Shown here: positions 61,403-64,000 of the stretch, piece by piece | How positions within the stretch are numbered: the stretch's first letter is position 1 | Layout of the letters: each line of letters opens with the position of its first letter | Assembly (NCBI GenBank): GCA_963753115.1 | Contig: CAVWBB010000013.1 | Span: 124,001 to 188,000, forward strand | Source: Bog-473 sp963753115 | GTDB lineage: Bacteria > Actinomycetota > Acidimicrobiia > Acidimicrobiales > RAAP-2 | Direction of reading: 5' to 3' | DNA length: 64,000 nt | Position numbers and translations under genes: made by a program | The notes under the pieces: generated by a model | Told to the model about the DNA's origin: nothing | The model's input: only the letters and a program-made list of their open reading frames with translations | The model's database searches: none

Positions 61403-63375
61403 ATGGGCGTGATCGCAACGACCGCTTTGAGCTGGCACGGTGACGCGCTCTTGGTAGTCGACACGGCCATCCTGGCCGTCGTCATCCTGAAGCCGTTCAC
61501 TCGCAGCTACGACGACGACTCCGACAAGGGATCGGGGAACCTCGTCGTCATGAAGCCACCTCTGAAGCTCAGCTACAAGCGGTGCGGTCTCTTCATCCTG
61601 ACGAGTCTTGCGGTGTCCGTCGCGATGTCGGGCTCAAGACTCCGAACCTGGCTGACGCATACCACAACCTCGTGACGGAGTTGTTGTGTCGGTATTCCCG
61701 ACCCACGGCGGTCGACGGCTACGCGCATTCACTCCTTCCTGTCTTCCAGGTGAGCGTCCTCTCTTTCGGTGTGGCGTTCGCCGTGGCCTTCAGGGCCTCG
61801 TTCGGACGCGGCTGATGATCCTGTTGAACGTGGCGTTCTTTCTCCTCGTGTCCGCAGTGGTTGACGCCTTCTTCGGAATCTTCGTCATAGAGACTGGGTT
61901 CCCCTTGGGACTGACGCCGGTCGTGAACCTGCTCGTGCAGTACACCATTGCCGGTGTTATCGTCTGCCGCGTCGCCTTCACGAGCTTCCGACTCCCGAAG
62001 AAGACGAAACTTCATCGGGCGGTACAAGCCAACTGATCTGATCGACGACGCGATCGTCATCATCTGCGTCTTGGCGGCTGTCGCAGTCGTGATGGCCGGA
62101 GCGATCTATCTAGAGTCCAAGTTCGGCCAGAGTCCGCTGGTGGCCGCAGCAATCGCCTTTGCCTGTCCCCCGTACATCACATCTTCATCACCGTCTTCCT
62201 AGGGTCGGTGCGCCTGGTGCACCTAGAAAGATCAATCCCACTCCGGAACGACCCCTATTGAGGTGATCATTCCTGCGTTCAACGAGGAGCTCAACATCGC
62301 CGAACTCCTCGGGACGATCGATACCGCGGCGGAGCGATACGAGGGCTCCGTCCGGGTGCTCAAGTGCGACGACGGATCCACCGACAGCACGTTCCAACTC
62401 GAGTCCGGTGCCATGGCCGCCTTCCGCCACGCCACCGGAGAGGTTATCAAGGGCAACCACACGGGCAAGTCGGGCGCCCTCATTTGGCCCTGTCTCGATG
62501 CTGCGCCGACTTCGTGTACCGGATTGATGCCGATTGTCTCTTCCACCCGGACTGCTTCTTGTACTCCGTGCCCCACTTCTTGGCAGATCTGAAAGTGGGG
62601 ATGGTGGGGGCGTTCACGCTGCCGAAAGAGCTGTACGAAACGTGGATCGATCGAATGCGGATGTTCGAGATGATCGTCGGGTTCGGCATGGGCCGACCGG
62701 CGAGTGATGTGGTGGACGGGGTGGCGTGCGTACCCGGTACGTTCACTGGGTTCCGGCGCGATGCAGCGATGGCCATCGGCGGGTTCGTCGAAGGCATGTA
62801 CGGGGAGGACCTGGATTTCACGTGCGCCATTGCCCGGACTGGCTACCGCGTGGAAATCGACACACCGTCGGTCGTACGAGGACGTACCGAACACTCAGCG
62901 GCAGTTGCGTATTAAGAGGAAGAGATGGAACTGGGGTGGGACCATGGCCTTCTCCCGGTACATTCCCGCTGCCACGGGGTACGCTGGCCCCCGCTTCTGG
63001 TTCTTCATGACGCGCAGTCGTTCAAACGTTTCCTCGTACCGTTGCACATAACGACGCTGGGCTATGTGATTGTCCTGGCGATTTTCAACCCGACGAGTCA
63101 TCTCAACTTGGCCCGGGTCCTCTTCTCTCCTCTTCAAAGCCGTTCCGGCGCTCGTCCAAGTCATTGGATACACGGTGTACTACGGGAAGGCGCGCCAGCT
63201 CGGCTGGCTTCCATTGCGCTACGGCTTCGTTCTGCTCAAGCACTACTACAGGTTAGAGGCGTTTCTCAGCTTCAACGCACGACCCGTGATGACCGACCGT
63301 GTCAGAGAAGCGCTCTACCCCGCGACACGGCCTCCGGCCCTACGCGAAATCGAGCTTACAGAGTCGTACTCCTAG
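61403..63375 (+). CDS. Membrane GT2 glycosyltransferase (polysaccharide synthase-like), many frameshifts
   Basis: The N-terminal third holds about five membrane segments (DALLVVDTAILAVVILKPF, FILTSLAVSVAMS, LLNVAFFLLVSAVVDAFFGI, LLVQYTIAGVIVCRVAF, DAIVIICVLAAVAVVMAGAI). A family 2 transferase domain follows: VIIPAFNEELNIAELLGTID, CDDGSTDSTF, VYRIDADCLFHPDC, GTFTGFRRDAAMAIGGF with MYGEDLDF, and a KRKRW segment where processive enzymes have QxxRW. More membrane helices come near the end (HITTLGYVIVLAIFNP). The layout resembles hyaluronan or cellulose synthase-like enzymes. At least seven frame changes occur in 2 kb. Read with the adaptor and GH26-like protein it suggests exopolysaccharide synthesis and export. 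Confidence 0.6.
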
Positions 63376-64000
63376 TAGCCGAGCTGAGGAGCCAGAGCTT
63401 GAAGAAATGCCACGGCAACCTGAGGGTCCCGAGGACGGTGCCCCGTCCACCTGGAATATTGAGCCAGTACCCGGAAACCAGCGGCCGCGTCGCGTCATAG
63501 TCGCCCAGCAGCACCTGCGGCGTCACGACCTGGTGGGGTGCGGTAGTTGTCAAGCCCACCATGATCAACGCATGGGAATTGGTCGCCTGGGCCTGGCTCA
63601 CTGCGGACGAGACAAAGCTGTTGAACTCGTCGATGGCCTCGTCCTGTTGAGCCTGGATCTCCAGCACGTCGGTGTGCGGCGCCGCCTGCGAGGCGATTCC
63701 GATGCTGGTGTAGCCGTCGTACTTCGTTGCGTTCGTGAACGACGGGCTCAGCACCATGGACAGGTTCGCCGCCGGCGAGAAGATGAGGCCCAACCCGTGT
63801 TGATGCGCCAAGGTGTCTGCCTCTGCCTCGTAGGCGAACGGTTGGTGTTGCTGTGCGGCAGGTGTGGCCGGCCACATCTCGTTGTCGTACAGGACGAGCT
63901 TGATGTAGGGGGGTATCGAACCGGAGGTGATCGCACTTGCGAGCTGCTGGTAGTTGGCAAAGCTCATGACGTAGGTGGCATTTGGCAACGACGGGCTCTT
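63356..64000 (-). CDS. Putative secreted protein, C-terminal part (start outside the window)
   Basis: The 215 C-terminal residues are visible; the gene continues beyond 64000. Segments such as NATYVMSFANYQQLASAI, IKLVLYDNEMWPATPAAQQ, YEAEADTLAHQHGLGLIFSP and AIDEFNSFVSSAVSQAQATN look like strands and helices of a TIM-barrel, reminiscent of uncharacterised actinobacterial glycoside-hydrolase-like proteins. I cannot name a family. The C-terminus (LPWHFFKLWLLSSATRSTTL) is short and basic. It is convergent with the GT2 gene and overlaps its end by 20 bp. Unlike its neighbours, this stretch reads without a break. Confidence 0.55.
   Translation of the reverse strand, partial: KSPSLPNATYVMSFANYQQLASAITSGSIPPYIKLVLYDNEMWPATPAAQQHQPFAYEAEADTLAHQHGLGLIFSPAANLSMVLSPSFTNATKYDGYTSIGIASQAAPHTDVLEIQAQQDEAIDEFNSFVSSAVSQAQATNSHALIMVGLTTTAPHQVVTPQVLLGDYDATRPLVSGYWLNIPGGRGTVLGTLRLPWHFFKLWLLSSATRSTTL

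Noticed and set aside
55660..63375. Calling the surface locus genes pseudogenes outright
   Set aside because: Conserved motifs survive on both sides of each break, and essential genes elsewhere in the window show the same kind of breaks, so error is at least as likely.

Overview
The window is one stretch of a high-GC chromosome from an actinobacterium, most likely of the Acidimicrobiia or a close lineage. The reasons are frequent GTG and TTG starts, a MarP-type membrane serine protease, an MptB-like polyprenol-dependent mannosyltransferase, a small SRP RNA in front of dnaX, and the order rpmG-tRNA-Trp-secE-nusG-rplKAJL-rpoBC. The class assignment is an inference. There are no rRNA genes, CRISPR arrays, integrases or transposases.

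Layout. 1-7.5 kb: the end of an aldehyde dehydrogenase, a zinc-ribbon membrane protein, a secreted beta-propeller-like protein divergent from marP, a GH15 enzyme, an MBL-fold hydrolase and a small SHOCT-like protein. 7.6-11 kb: two tRNA-Ser genes bracket tadA and two paralogous single-pass membrane proteins; this block looks like a tandem duplication that also copied the 5' end of tadA. 11.3-18.3 kb: two Usp proteins, SRP RNA, dnaX, recR, asd, phoU and rmuC. 18.3-27 kb: a complete recC-recB-recD operon joined by GTGA overlaps. 27-36.7 kb: a UDP-sulfoquinovose synthase-like gene, citrate synthase, TesB, a GH1 beta-glucosidase, GtrA, YajQ, tRNA-Tyr, the MptB-like transferase and a GNAT. 36.8-49.4 kb: tRNAs and the transcription/translation block through rpoC. 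49.4-55.3 kb: two consecutive cysD-cysNC modules for sulfate activation. 55.7-64 kb: a cell-surface or exopolysaccharide locus with a triple GH26-like/Ig-like membrane-anchored protein, an HlyD-type adaptor, a membrane GT2 synthase and, convergently, a secreted protein cut by the window edge.

How the genes work together. Sulfate activation (APS/PAPS) and the sulfoquinovose synthase point to sulfonated or sulfated glycans or lipids. The GT2 synthase, adaptor and GH26 protein look like a polymer synthesis-export-trimming unit. The MptB-like and GtrA proteins add to envelope glycan assembly. RecBCD, RecR, DnaX and RmuC form a replication/repair neighbourhood.

Caveat on quality. Many clear coding regions change frame, some at short homopolymers (aldehyde dehydrogenase, tadA, paralog A, dnaX, rmuC, recB, recD, GNAT, both cysNC genes, and nearly everything after 55.6 kb), while 37-52 kb reads cleanly. 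I treat most of these as consensus errors and annotate the genes across them. In 60-63.4 kb the density is high enough that real decay cannot be excluded.
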